From: Aerobium sp039839275
Lineage (GTDB): Bacteria > Pseudomonadota > Alphaproteobacteria > Rhizobiales > Rhizobiaceae
Direction of reading: 5' to 3'
Assembly: GCF_039839275.1 (NCBI RefSeq)
Contig: NZ_JBDOQP010000002.1
Location: 558,001-622,000 of the forward strand
Length of the DNA stretch: 64,000 bases
Shown: positions 8,689-17,402 of the stretch, piece after piece
Layout of the letters: the number at the start of each line of letters is the position of its first letter
Numbering within the stretch: position 1 is the stretch's first letter
Notes under the pieces: model-generated
What the model was told of the DNA's origin: nothing
Databases searched by the model: none
The model's input: the letters and a program-made list of their open reading frames with translations, nothing else
Position numbers and translations under genes: made by a program

Positions 8689-9543
8689 ATGACAAAGCCG
8701 GACCTGGCAGACCTTGAGATCACCATCGAGAAGGCCTTCGACGAACGCGACGTGATCGACACCGGCACACGCGGCGAAGTGCGTGAAGCCGTCGATGCCT
8801 GCCTCGAACTGCTCGACAAGGGCAAGGCGCGTGTCGCCGAGCGCGGCGAGGACGGCACTTGGACCGTCAACCAGTGGCTCAAGAAGGCGGTGCTGCTTTC
8901 CTTCCGGCTCAACCCGATGGAAGTCATCAAGGGCGGTCCGGGAGAATCGGTCTGGTGGGACAAGGTTGCCTCCAAGTTCGATGGCTGGTCGGCAAACGAA
9001 TTCGAAAACTCCGGGTTCCGCGCCGTGCCCAATTGCGTCGTGCGCCGCTCCGCCTACATCGCGCCGGGCGCGGTGCTGATGCCGTCCTTCGTCAATCTCG
9101 GCGCCTATGTCGGCGAGGGCACGATGGTCGACACCTGGGCAACCGTCGGCTCCTGCGCGCAGATCGGCCGCAACGTGCATCTGTCCGGCGGCGTCGGCAT
9201 CGGCGGCGTGCTGGAGCCGATGCAGGCCGGCCCGACCATCATCGAGGACAACTGCTTCGTCGGCGCCCGCTCGGAAGTTGTCGAGGGCTGCATCGTGCGC
9301 GAGGGCTCGGTGCTGGGCATGGGCGTCTTCATCGGCAAGTCGACGAAGATCGTCGACCGCGCGACCGGCGACATCTTCTACGGCGAAGTGCCGCCCTATT
9401 CGGTCGTCGTGGCCGGTACGCTGCCTGGCAAGGCGATGGGCAACGGGCAACCCGGCCCTGGCCTCTACTGCGCCGTTATCGTCAAGCGCGTCGACGAGAA
9501 GACGCGCTCCAAGACATCGATCAACGAACTCCTGCGGGATTGA
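8689..9543 (+). CDS. dapD: 2,3,4,5-tetrahydropyridine-2,6-dicarboxylate N-succinyltransferase
   Basis: Succinyl-CoA-dependent step of the lysine/meso-diaminopimelate pathway; cytoplasmic trimer. 284 residues, the usual length. The N-terminal helical domain ends around the FRLNPMEV block, followed by left-handed beta-helix hexapeptide repeats (about 105-230) and the C-terminal VVVAGTLPG region. A GGAG sequence lies upstream of the ATG. The pathway partner dapE is in this window, but 37 kb away instead of next door. A DUF805 gene follows on the same strand. Confidence 0.96.
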   Translation: MTKPDLADLEITIEKAFDERDVIDTGTRGEVREAVDACLELLDKGKARVAERGEDGTWTVNQWLKKAVLLSFRLNPMEVIKGGPGESVWWDKVASKFDGWSANEFENSGFRAVPNCVVRRSAYIAPGAVLMPSFVNLGAYVGEGTMVDTWATVGSCAQIGRNVHLSGGVGIGGVLEPMQAGPTIIEDNCFVGARSEVVEGCIVREGSVLGMGVFIGKSTKIVDRATGDIFYGEVPPYSVVVAGTLPGKAMGNGQPGPGLYCAVIVKRVDEKTRSKTSINELLRD

Positions 9544-9589
9544 TCACGGCGATCATCCCTCACCGGAACCCGAGACACGGAGCAAATCC

Positions 9590-9973
9590 TTGCCCGCCAA
9601 CCAGATGATCTGGCTCTTCTTCGGCTTTTCCGGCCGTCTCAGCCGCGCCGCCTATTTCCTGGCCGGCCTGCTGATGATGATCGCCGTGGTGTTCATCACC
9701 TATCGGATGATCATGGCGCAGGAGAGCGGCCAGAGCGGCGCGGTATGGGAAACGCTGCTCAGCGTCGTGCTGCTCGCCTCCCTATGGGCGCAGGCGGCGC
9801 TCGGCGCCAAAAGGCTGCACGATTTCGCCAGGCCCGGCATCTTCGCCGCCCTTTTGTTCGTGCCGTTCTTCAACTTCATCACCTTCGTCGCCCTGTGCTT
9901 CATCCCCGGCACGCCCGGCCCCAACCAGTACGGGACGACCACCAACGCGCCGGCGGCGATCGGCAAGACCTGA
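9590..9973 (+). CDS. DUF805 membrane protein
   Basis: Small inner-membrane protein of unknown function, 127 residues with four hydrophobic segments; the opening WLFFGFSGRLSRAAYF and the RLHDFARPG motif are characteristic of DUF805. The start is a TTG at 9590, chosen because a GGAG lies seven bases upstream; an ATG five codons further in lacks such a site. It probably shares a transcript with dapD. Confidence 0.85.
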   Translation: MPANQMIWLFFGFSGRLSRAAYFLAGLLMMIAVVFITYRMIMAQESGQSGAVWETLLSVVLLASLWAQAALGAKRLHDFARPGIFAALLFVPFFNFITFVALCFIPGTPGPNQYGTTTNAPAAIGKT

Positions 9974-9995
9974 CTGCCGCGCCTGTGGCGATGCT

Positions 9996-10036
9996 CCGGC
10001 ATGGATCCCCGGGTCAAGCCCGGGGACCCATGCCGG
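9996..10036. repeat. Family A palindrome between DUF805 gene and mutS
   Basis: A 41-base near-perfect hairpin: 18-base arms beginning CCGGCATGG and ending CCCGGG, one mismatch, and a five-base loop. It lies between two convergent genes. The same core (GGATCCCCGGGTC) recurs at 28.0, 28.2, 52.6, 52.7, 53.0, 53.2, 59.6 and 59.8 kb. There is no T-tract, so it is not a typical intrinsic terminator, though it could protect mRNA 3' ends. Confidence 0.85.
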
Positions 10037-10081
10037 AACGCTCAGCCACGCGCCTGCCTTGCAAAACGGGCTTCCGCTCGG

Positions 10082-12796
10082 TCACTTCCGGCCCGCCAGT
10101 TCCCTGAGCCGATAGAGCGCCTCCAGCGCCTCGCGCGGCGTCATCTCGTCGGGCTGCAGCGCCGACACCGCTTCGGCCAGCCTGTCATCAACGGCCGCCT
10201 TTGGTGCCTCGCGCCTTGCGGCCACCGAAAACAGCGGCAGATCGTCTACGAGCCGCTCGGCCTTGCCGCTGGTCTCGCCCTCCTCGAGCTGCCGCAGGAC
10301 CTCGCGGGCGCGCTCGACCACCGCGTCGGGCAGGCCGGCCAGCCTTGCGACCTGCACGCCATAGGAGCGGTCGGCCGCCCCCTTGCCGACCTCGTGCAGG
10401 AAGACCACGTCGCCCTCCCACTCCTTCACCCGCATCGTCACGTTGGACAGGCGCGCCAGCTTGTCGGCCAGCGCCGTCATCTCGTGGAAGTGGGTGGCGA
10501 AGATCGCCCGGCAGCGGTTCTTCTCGTGCAGATATTCCACCGCCGCCCAGGCGATCGACAGCCCGTCGAAGGTCGCCGTGCCACGCCCGATCTCGTCGAG
10601 GATCACCAGCGCACGCTCGCCCGCCTGGTTGAGGATCGCGGCCGTCTCGACCATCTCGACCATGAAGGTGGAGCGGCCGCGGGCCAGGTCGTCCGATGCG
10701 CCAACGCGCGAGAACAGCCGGTCCACCACGCCGATATGCGCGGAAGCCGCCGGCACGAAGGAGCCCATCTGGGCAAGGATCGCAATCAGCGCATTCTGGC
10801 GCAGGAAGGTCGACTTGCCGCCCATGTTGGGACCCGTCAGCAACCAGATCGCGCCGTTCTTCGCGCCGTCATCCGGCGACAGGTCGCAATCATTGGCCAC
10901 GAACGGATCGGCGATCTGCCTGCGCAGCGCCTGCTCGACCACCGGATGACGTCCGCCCTCGATGCGGAAGCCCAGACTGTCGTCGACGCTTGGCCGGCAA
11001 TAATTCTCGCCCGCGGCCAGTACCGCAAGCGCGGAGGAGACGTCGATTTGCGAAAGTGCGCTGGCCGCCGCGCGGATGGCATCCGCGTGCGACACCGCCT
11101 CGGCAAGCAGGGTTTCAAAGACGCGCAGCTCGATCTGCAGCGCGCGATCGGCGGCGTTGGCAATCTTCGTCTCCAGCCCGGCCAGTTCAGTCGTCGTGAA
11201 CCGCATCGCATTCGCCATCGTCTGGCGGTGGATGAAGCGCGCCTTGGCGTCGGCCGTGCCGTTCATGATGTCGGCGTGGTTGGCCGTCACCTCGATATAG
11301 TAGCCGAGCACGTTGTTGTGCCGGATCTTCAGCGAACGGATGCCCGTCTCCTCGACGAGATCGCGTTCCATGCCCGCGACGACGCGCCGCGACTGGTCGC
11401 GCAGCGCCCGCATCTCGTCCAGTTCGCCATCGTATCCCGGCCTCACGAAGCCGCCATCGCGCTTGAGCAGCGGCAGTTCGTCGGCAAGGACACGCTCGAG
11501 ATGCGCGGCGAAATCCACCGGCAGCGAGGCGAGCGTCTCGCAGGCCACTTTCAGCCCTTCCGGCAGCATCGCGTCGGAAAAGACCTCGACGAGACGGGCC
11601 GAGGCCTGCATTCCGGCCCGCAAGGCGCCCAGGTCGCGCGGACCACCCCGGTTGAGGGCGAGCCGCGACAGGGCGCGCGGCATGTCGGGAGCGCCCTTGA
11701 GCACCGCGCGCAGCGTCTCGCTCAAACGCGTTTCGGCAAGCAGGAACGAGACCTCGTCGAGCCGCGCATTGATCGCTGCGGGATCGGTCAGGGGCGAGGT
11801 CAGCCGTTCGGCCAGAAGCCGCGCTCCGCCGCCCGTCACTGTCCTGTCGATCGACTTCAGCAGCGAGCCTTCGCGGTTGCCCGACAGGGTCCTGGTCATC
11901 TCGAGATTGGCGCGCGTCGCCGCGTCGATGAAGAGGCTTGCACCGCTCTCCTCGCGCTCTGGCCGCGCCAGCGGCGGCCGCTCCGAAATCTGCGTCTTTT
12001 CGACATAGGCGATGGCGCCCGAGATCGCCGACAGTTCGGCGCGCGAGAACTGGCCGAAGCTGTCGGGTGTGGCGACGTCGAAAAAACGGGCGATGCGGCC
12101 TGTGGCGGCAGCCGAATCGAACAGCGTTGCCGGCTGCGGGCTCGCCATCCGCCCCAGCACGTCGAACACCGGCCGAAGGGCCTCGTCATGATAGACGGGT
12201 TCCGGCACGATCAGTTCGCGCGGGTCGACCCGCAATATGTCGGCAAGCAGGCGGTCGCCCAGCGATTCCGCCACCTTGAAGGCACCCGTCGAGATGTCGA
12301 TCCATGCCAGCGCGTAGGAATGGTCGGCGGCCCCCTTCACCCGGCCCATCGCCATCAGATAGTTGGCCTCGGCCGGCGCAAGCAGCTTTTCCTCGGTGAT
12401 CGTGCCCGGCGTCACCAGCCGGACCACGTCGCGCTTGACCACCGATTTCGATCCGCGCTTCTTCGCCTCTGCGGGGTCCTCGACCTGCTCGCAGACGGCG
12501 ACGCGGTGGCCCTGCCCGATCAGTTTCTGCAGGTAGTCGTCGGCGGCATGCACCGGCACGCCACACATCGGGATGTCCTCGCCCTGATGCTTGCCGCGCT
12601 TCGTCAGCGTGATGCCGAGCGCCCGGCTGGCGATCTCGGCATCCTGGAAGAACAGTTCGTAGAAATCGCCCATGCGATAGAACAGCAGCGAATCGGGATT
12701 CGCCTGCTTGATCTCGATGAACTGCTCCATCATCGGCGTCGCCCCGGCTGTCGACAGCTCGGAGGCACCAAGGGAAGCGGGCGCGTGGTCGTTCAA
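10082..12796 (-). CDS. mutS: DNA mismatch repair protein MutS
   Basis: Mismatch-recognition ATPase, 904 residues, typical of alphaproteobacterial MutS1. The N-terminal mismatch-binding motif appears as FYRMGDFYELFFQDA (Phe and Glu of the FxE wedge), and the C-terminal ATPase has Walker A GPNMGGKST and Walker B VILDEIGRGTATFDG. It is divergent from maeB. In several rhizobia glnD follows mutS directly; here the downstream neighbour is a convergent DUF805 gene across a repeat. Confidence 0.97.
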   Translation of the reverse strand: MNDHAPASLGASELSTAGATPMMEQFIEIKQANPDSLLFYRMGDFYELFFQDAEIASRALGITLTKRGKHQGEDIPMCGVPVHAADDYLQKLIGQGHRVAVCEQVEDPAEAKKRGSKSVVKRDVVRLVTPGTITEEKLLAPAEANYLMAMGRVKGAADHSYALAWIDISTGAFKVAESLGDRLLADILRVDPRELIVPEPVYHDEALRPVFDVLGRMASPQPATLFDSAAATGRIARFFDVATPDSFGQFSRAELSAISGAIAYVEKTQISERPPLARPEREESGASLFIDAATRANLEMTRTLSGNREGSLLKSIDRTVTGGGARLLAERLTSPLTDPAAINARLDEVSFLLAETRLSETLRAVLKGAPDMPRALSRLALNRGGPRDLGALRAGMQASARLVEVFSDAMLPEGLKVACETLASLPVDFAAHLERVLADELPLLKRDGGFVRPGYDGELDEMRALRDQSRRVVAGMERDLVEETGIRSLKIRHNNVLGYYIEVTANHADIMNGTADAKARFIHRQTMANAMRFTTTELAGLETKIANAADRALQIELRVFETLLAEAVSHADAIRAAASALSQIDVSSALAVLAAGENYCRPSVDDSLGFRIEGGRHPVVEQALRRQIADPFVANDCDLSPDDGAKNGAIWLLTGPNMGGKSTFLRQNALIAILAQMGSFVPAASAHIGVVDRLFSRVGASDDLARGRSTFMVEMVETAAILNQAGERALVILDEIGRGTATFDGLSIAWAAVEYLHEKNRCRAIFATHFHEMTALADKLARLSNVTMRVKEWEGDVVFLHEVGKGAADRSYGVQVARLAGLPDAVVERAREVLRQLEEGETSGKAERLVDDLPLFSVAARREAPKAAVDDRLAEAVSALQPDEMTPREALEALYRLRELAGRK

Positions 12797-12923
12797 TTCG
12801 CAATGCCTTCTGAGGAAGCGGTTTTCCTGCTTGGCGATTTACAGGGGCCAAGTGTAGCCTTAATCGATGCGACGCCGCAAAACTCCACAAGAAGGCGTCA
12901 CCGGGGAAGGAAGCAGACAACTC

Positions 12924-15209
12924 ATGCCGTTGAAAGACAAGACCACCGAGGGCGGACCGTCCGTCAGCGCCCAGGAAGCGCTCGATTTCCATGCCATGGG
13001 CAGGCCGGGCAAGCTCGAGATCAATCCGACCAAGCCGATGGCGACACAGCGCGACCTGTCGCTGGCCTATTCGCCCGGCGTGGCTGTGCCGGTTCTGGCG
13101 ATCGCAGAAGACCCGTCGCGCGCCTTCGACTACACGACGCGCGGCAACATGGTCGCCGTCATCTCGAACGGCACGGCAATCCTCGGCCTCGGCAATCTCG
13201 GCGCGCTGGCCTCGAAGCCGGTGATGGAAGGCAAGGCCGTCCTCTTCAAGCGCTTCGCCGACGTCGACTCCATCGACCTTGAAGTCGACACCCAGGACGT
13301 CGAGGAATTCATCAACTGCGTGCGCTTCCTCGGCCCCTCCTTCGGCGGCATCAATCTGGAAGACATCAAGGCGCCCGACTGCTTCATCATCGAGCAGCGG
13401 CTGCGCGAGATCATGGACATCCCCGTGTTCCATGACGACCAGCACGGCACGGCGATCATCGCGGCGGCGGGCCTCATCAACGCGCTGGCGATCACCGGCC
13501 GCGACATGAAGACGGCGAAGCTCGTCTGCAACGGCGCCGGCTCTGCCGGCATCGCCTGTGTTGAACTCGTCAAGTCGATGGGGTTCTCGCCCGAAAACGT
13601 GATCCTGTGCGACACCAAGGGTGTGGTCTATCAGGGCCGCGAGGAAGGCATGAACCAGTGGAAGTCGGCGCATGCGGTGAAGACCGACGCCCGCACGCTG
13701 GCCGACGCCATGGACGGCGCCGATATCGTCTTCGGCCTGTCCGCCAAGGGGGCGTTCTCCAATGCGATGATCCAGTCGATGGCCAAGAACCCGATCATCT
13801 TCGCGATGGCCAATCCCGACCCTGAAATCACGCCGGAAGAGGTTTCGGAGATCCGCACCGACGCGATCATGGCGACCGGACGCTCGGACTATCCGAACCA
13901 GGTCAACAACGTGCTGGGCTTCCCCTACATCTTCCGGGGCGCCCTCGATGTGCGGGCCACCACGATCAACGACGCCATGAAAGTGGCCGCCGCAGAGGCA
14001 CTGGCCGCACTGGCCCGCGAGGACGTGCCGGACGACGTTGCCGCAGCCTATCGCGGCAACCGCCCGAAATTCGGGCCGAACTACATCATCCCCGTACCGT
14101 TCGATCCGCGCCTGATTTCGGCGATCCCCGCTGCCGTGGCACGGGCGGCAATGGATACCGGCGTGGCGCGGCGGCCGATCCTCGATCTCGAGAAATACAA
14201 GCAGGAACTGTCGGCGCGCCGCGACCCGATCGCGTCGACGCTGCAGCGCATCCATGACCGCGTCCGCCGCCAGCCCAAGCGCGTCGTCTTCGCCGAGGGC
14301 GAGGAGGAGCAGGTGATGCGCGCCGCGGTTTCCTACGTGAACCAGAAGCTCGGCACCGCCATTCTCATCGGCCGCGACGACGTCATCAAGGACAATGCAC
14401 GCAATGCCGGCATCGATCTTGATCGTCCCGGCATGGAGATCATCAATGCGCGGCTGTCGCGCCGCAACGCCGTCTATGCCGACTATCTCTACGAGCGGAT
14501 GCAGCGCAAGGGCTTCCTGTTCCGCGACTGCCAGCGGCTGATCAACAACGACCGCAACCATTTCGCCGCCTGCATGGTGGCGCTCGGCGACGCCGATGCG
14601 GTGGTCACCGGCGTAACCCGCAACTATTCGACTGCGCTGGACGATATCCGCCGCGTTATCGATGCGCGGCCGGGCCATCGCGTCATCGGTGTCTCGGTGG
14701 CGCTGTGCCGGGGCCGCACGGTCATCGTCGCCGATACCGCGATCCACGACATGCCCAATGCCGAGGAGATCGCCGACATCGCCGAGGAAGCCGCCGGCTT
14801 CGCGCGCCGAATGGGCTACGAGCCGCGCGTGGCGCTGCTCGCCTACTCGACCTTCGGCCATCCGCAGGGCGAGCGTTCGGAACGGGTGCAGGAAGCCGTG
14901 CGCATCCTCGACAAGCGTCGCGTCGACTTCGAGTATGATGGCGAGATGGCGGCGGACGTGGCGCTCAACGCCAATCTGATGCGGCAATATCCGTTCTGCC
15001 GGCTGTCTGGGCCGGCCAACGTGCTCGTCATGCCGGCGTTCCACTCCGCGTCGATCGCAACCAAGATGCTGCAGGAACTCGGTGGCTCGACCGTGATCGG
15101 CCCGCTGATCGTCGGGCTCAACAAGCCGGTCCAGATCGTGTCGCTCAACGCCAAGGATTCCGACATCGTCAACATGGCGGCGATCGCAGCCTACAACGCC
15201 GGGGCCTGA
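12924..15209 (+). CDS. maeB: NADP-dependent malic enzyme with C-terminal phosphotransacetylase-like domain
   Basis: Oxidatively decarboxylates malate to pyruvate. 761 residues: malic enzyme domain (about 1-430, with the catalytic Tyr/Lys region, the metal-binding VFHDDQHGTA motif and the dinucleotide-binding GAGSAGIAC) fused to a PTA-like domain (about 435-760), the architecture of rhizobial DME/TME. The PTA-like part is thought to be regulatory and not a working transacetylase. The frame is open from 12867; the ATG at 12924 was chosen because GGAAGGAAG lies upstream. Cofactor preference (NAD or NADP) cannot be decided by eye. Confidence 0.93.
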   Translation: MPLKDKTTEGGPSVSAQEALDFHAMGRPGKLEINPTKPMATQRDLSLAYSPGVAVPVLAIAEDPSRAFDYTTRGNMVAVISNGTAILGLGNLGALASKPVMEGKAVLFKRFADVDSIDLEVDTQDVEEFINCVRFLGPSFGGINLEDIKAPDCFIIEQRLREIMDIPVFHDDQHGTAIIAAAGLINALAITGRDMKTAKLVCNGAGSAGIACVELVKSMGFSPENVILCDTKGVVYQGREEGMNQWKSAHAVKTDARTLADAMDGADIVFGLSAKGAFSNAMIQSMAKNPIIFAMANPDPEITPEEVSEIRTDAIMATGRSDYPNQVNNVLGFPYIFRGALDVRATTINDAMKVAAAEALAALAREDVPDDVAAAYRGNRPKFGPNYIIPVPFDPRLISAIPAAVARAAMDTGVARRPILDLEKYKQELSARRDPIASTLQRIHDRVRRQPKRVVFAEGEEEQVMRAAVSYVNQKLGTAILIGRDDVIKDNARNAGIDLDRPGMEIINARLSRRNAVYADYLYERMQRKGFLFRDCQRLINNDRNHFAACMVALGDADAVVTGVTRNYSTALDDIRRVIDARPGHRVIGVSVALCRGRTVIVADTAIHDMPNAEEIADIAEEAAGFARRMGYEPRVALLAYSTFGHPQGERSERVQEAVRILDKRRVDFEYDGEMAADVALNANLMRQYPFCRLSGPANVLVMPAFHSASIATKMLQELGGSTVIGPLIVGLNKPVQIVSLNAKDSDIVNMAAIAAYNAGA

Positions 15210-15240
15210 GCCCCGGCGACATCACCGCAAGCTGAGCGGA

Positions 15241-17151
15241 TCAGGAACCCGTGGCGCGGCCGTGGTCGTTCGACGGCTGGCGCATGACACGGCCGACCGC
15301 GTGAAGCTGGTTCGCCATCATGGCGGTGCCGCCGCTCGACCCGCTGCCGTCGATCGAGAAGCGCGAGATCAAGGCATTGAGCGCCGTTGCTTCGCGCGCC
15401 AGGCCATGGCTTGCGGCGGTCGATTGCTCGGCCATCGCGGCGTTCTGCTGCGTGCCCTGGTCGATGGTGCCGACTGCGGTATTCACCTCCGCGAGGCTTG
15501 ACGACTGTTCTCGCGCGGCTTCCGCGATCGCGGCGACGTGGTCGTTGATCTCGTTGACCTCGGCGACGATCTTCTCAAGCGAACTTCCCGTGTCGCCGAC
15601 GAGCCTGACGCCCTGCTCCACCTGCGTCGCCGACGTGGAAATCAGGTCCTTGATCTCCTTGGCGGCCTCCGCCGATCGCTGTGCCAGCCCGCGCACTTCC
15701 TGGGCAACGACCGCGAAGCCCTTGCCCGCCTCGCCGGCACGGGCCGCCTCGACGCCGGCATTCAGCGCCAGGAGATTGGTCTGGAACGCGATCTCGTCGA
15801 TCACGCCGATGATGTTGGATATCTCGCGCGACGAGGTCTCGATGCGCCCCATCGCGGCCACCGCGTTCTGGACCAGTGCACCGGATTCCTGCGCGCCTGT
15901 CCGGGTGCGCGAGACGAGCTGCCGTGCCTCTTCCGCCCGGCGGGTGGAGTCGCGCACCGTCGCCGTGATCTCTTCCAGCGCGGCCGCGGTCTGCTCGACG
16001 GACGCGGCCTGGCGCTCTGTCCGCTTCGACATGTCGTCGGCCGCGTGGCGGATTTCTTCCGAACCCGCGTCGATGGCGTGGGTGGCCTTGCTGATCTCGC
16101 CGATCGTGTCGCGAAGACGCGCGACCGACGTGTTGAAGTCGACCCGCAACTGTTCGAGGCGGCCGGTAAACGGCGTATCGATGTGGCTGGTCAGGTCGCC
16201 ATGCGCCAATGCGTCGAGACCGCCTGCAAGAGCTTCGACGGCGGCGGCGATTTCCGCATCGACCGCGCGTTTTTCGTCGTCGTTGCGTGTGCGCTCGGCG
16301 TCGGACTGGGAGCGCTGGGCCACGTTCTCGCTCTCGATGCGCGCCTTCTCTTGCGCGTTGTCGCGAAACACCGCCAGCGCGCGGCCGATCTCGCCGAACT
16401 CGTCCTTGCGCTGCTGATGCGGTGCTTCAGCCGTCGCGTCGCCCGCCGCAAGGCGGCGTACCGATTCCGTCAGCGTCGCCATCGGTCGTATCATGGCGCG
16501 AATGGAGAAGAAGGCGATGGTGCCGAACAGCACCATGCAGATGGCGCCCACGCCAGCCACCAGCATCAGCATGGAATTGATCTTCGCGAAATAGACTTCC
16601 ATCGGAATGCCGATGAATAGGATGCCGACATTGGCGCCGGCCTGGTCCTTGACCGGTATGTAGCCGGTCATGAAATCCCGACCGAAGAGCTGTGCTGGCC
16701 CGTAATAGGCTTCGCCGCGTGCCAGAACCGGCTGGGCGGGGTGGTCGGGCGCCAGTTTCGTGCCGACCGCGCGGTTGCCGTCCTCCTTGAGAACGTTGGT
16801 GGAAATGCGGACATAATCGCCGTCCTGCGCCTGGAACACCGTTGCAACACCGGCGATGGACTCGGCCGTCCTGTCCACGAGGCCATGATCGGCTATTGGC
16901 GGAATGGTTGTGGCCGATACGCTCCTGATGGCTTCGTTCTCGATGACGACATCGACGCCTTCAAGCGACATGCCCGACAGTACGGCCATGGCGCGGCCAG
17001 CTTCTCTGGCGTCCTTCAGAGCATCCCGCATGACGGAATCCTTGAGGCCGAAATGCATCGTGGCCACCATGGTGCCGGCGGTGAGCAAGATGAGCGCCAC
17101 CGTCAATGCACCGATCCTGGATGCAATCGATGAAGTGAAAAACTTGAACAT
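15241..17151 (-). CDS. Methyl-accepting chemotaxis protein with periplasmic Cache domain
   Basis: Transmembrane chemoreceptor, 636 residues. Order: membrane segment (about 10-35), periplasmic sensor of single-Cache type (about 40-190; conserved FMTGYIPVKD and GILFIGIPME at its end), second membrane segment (about 195-220), HAMP (about 220-275), and a cytoplasmic signalling domain whose hairpin tip EIAFQTNLLALNAGVEAARA is intact. No CheR-binding tail is seen. Start is the ATG at 17151; an upstream in-frame ATG would add 11 polar residues before the membrane segment. No che genes are nearby, so it probably works with a distant array. The ligand is unknown. Confidence 0.93.
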   Translation of the reverse strand: MFKFFTSSIASRIGALTVALILLTAGTMVATMHFGLKDSVMRDALKDAREAGRAMAVLSGMSLEGVDVVIENEAIRSVSATTIPPIADHGLVDRTAESIAGVATVFQAQDGDYVRISTNVLKEDGNRAVGTKLAPDHPAQPVLARGEAYYGPAQLFGRDFMTGYIPVKDQAGANVGILFIGIPMEVYFAKINSMLMLVAGVGAICMVLFGTIAFFSIRAMIRPMATLTESVRRLAAGDATAEAPHQQRKDEFGEIGRALAVFRDNAQEKARIESENVAQRSQSDAERTRNDDEKRAVDAEIAAAVEALAGGLDALAHGDLTSHIDTPFTGRLEQLRVDFNTSVARLRDTIGEISKATHAIDAGSEEIRHAADDMSKRTERQAASVEQTAAALEEITATVRDSTRRAEEARQLVSRTRTGAQESGALVQNAVAAMGRIETSSREISNIIGVIDEIAFQTNLLALNAGVEAARAGEAGKGFAVVAQEVRGLAQRSAEAAKEIKDLISTSATQVEQGVRLVGDTGSSLEKIVAEVNEINDHVAAIAEAAREQSSSLAEVNTAVGTIDQGTQQNAAMAEQSTAASHGLAREATALNALISRFSIDGSGSSGGTAMMANQLHAVGRVMRQPSNDHGRATGS

Positions 17152-17402
17152 GCGACCCCCGATGGCCCCGCGCCTATTCTGCATGGTTCTATGATCGCAT
17201 AAGATTTATCTTAAATAGTTAATCCTTCGAGAACTGCCTTCGAGCGCGTGCGCAAATCTCCAGGCGCGCCAATATTTCGTGCTGCAACACAACGTGTATG
17301 CGCACCCCCTCAAAACTGCCGGAACTTTGCTGCATTCACACGCTTGTAGATATTTACGCAGAATTTCGGCCGGTATCCGGTCTCATTTGAGCTCAACACA
17401 TC

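Noticed and set aside
10001..13282. A 1093-codon plus-strand frame opposite mutS
   Set aside because: Arg/His/Gln-rich shadow of mutS with no recognisable domain; mutS has all its motifs on the other strand.
12186..15044. A 952-codon minus-strand frame opposite maeB and part of mutS
   Set aside because: Shadow frame crossing two real genes; no motif or sensible start.
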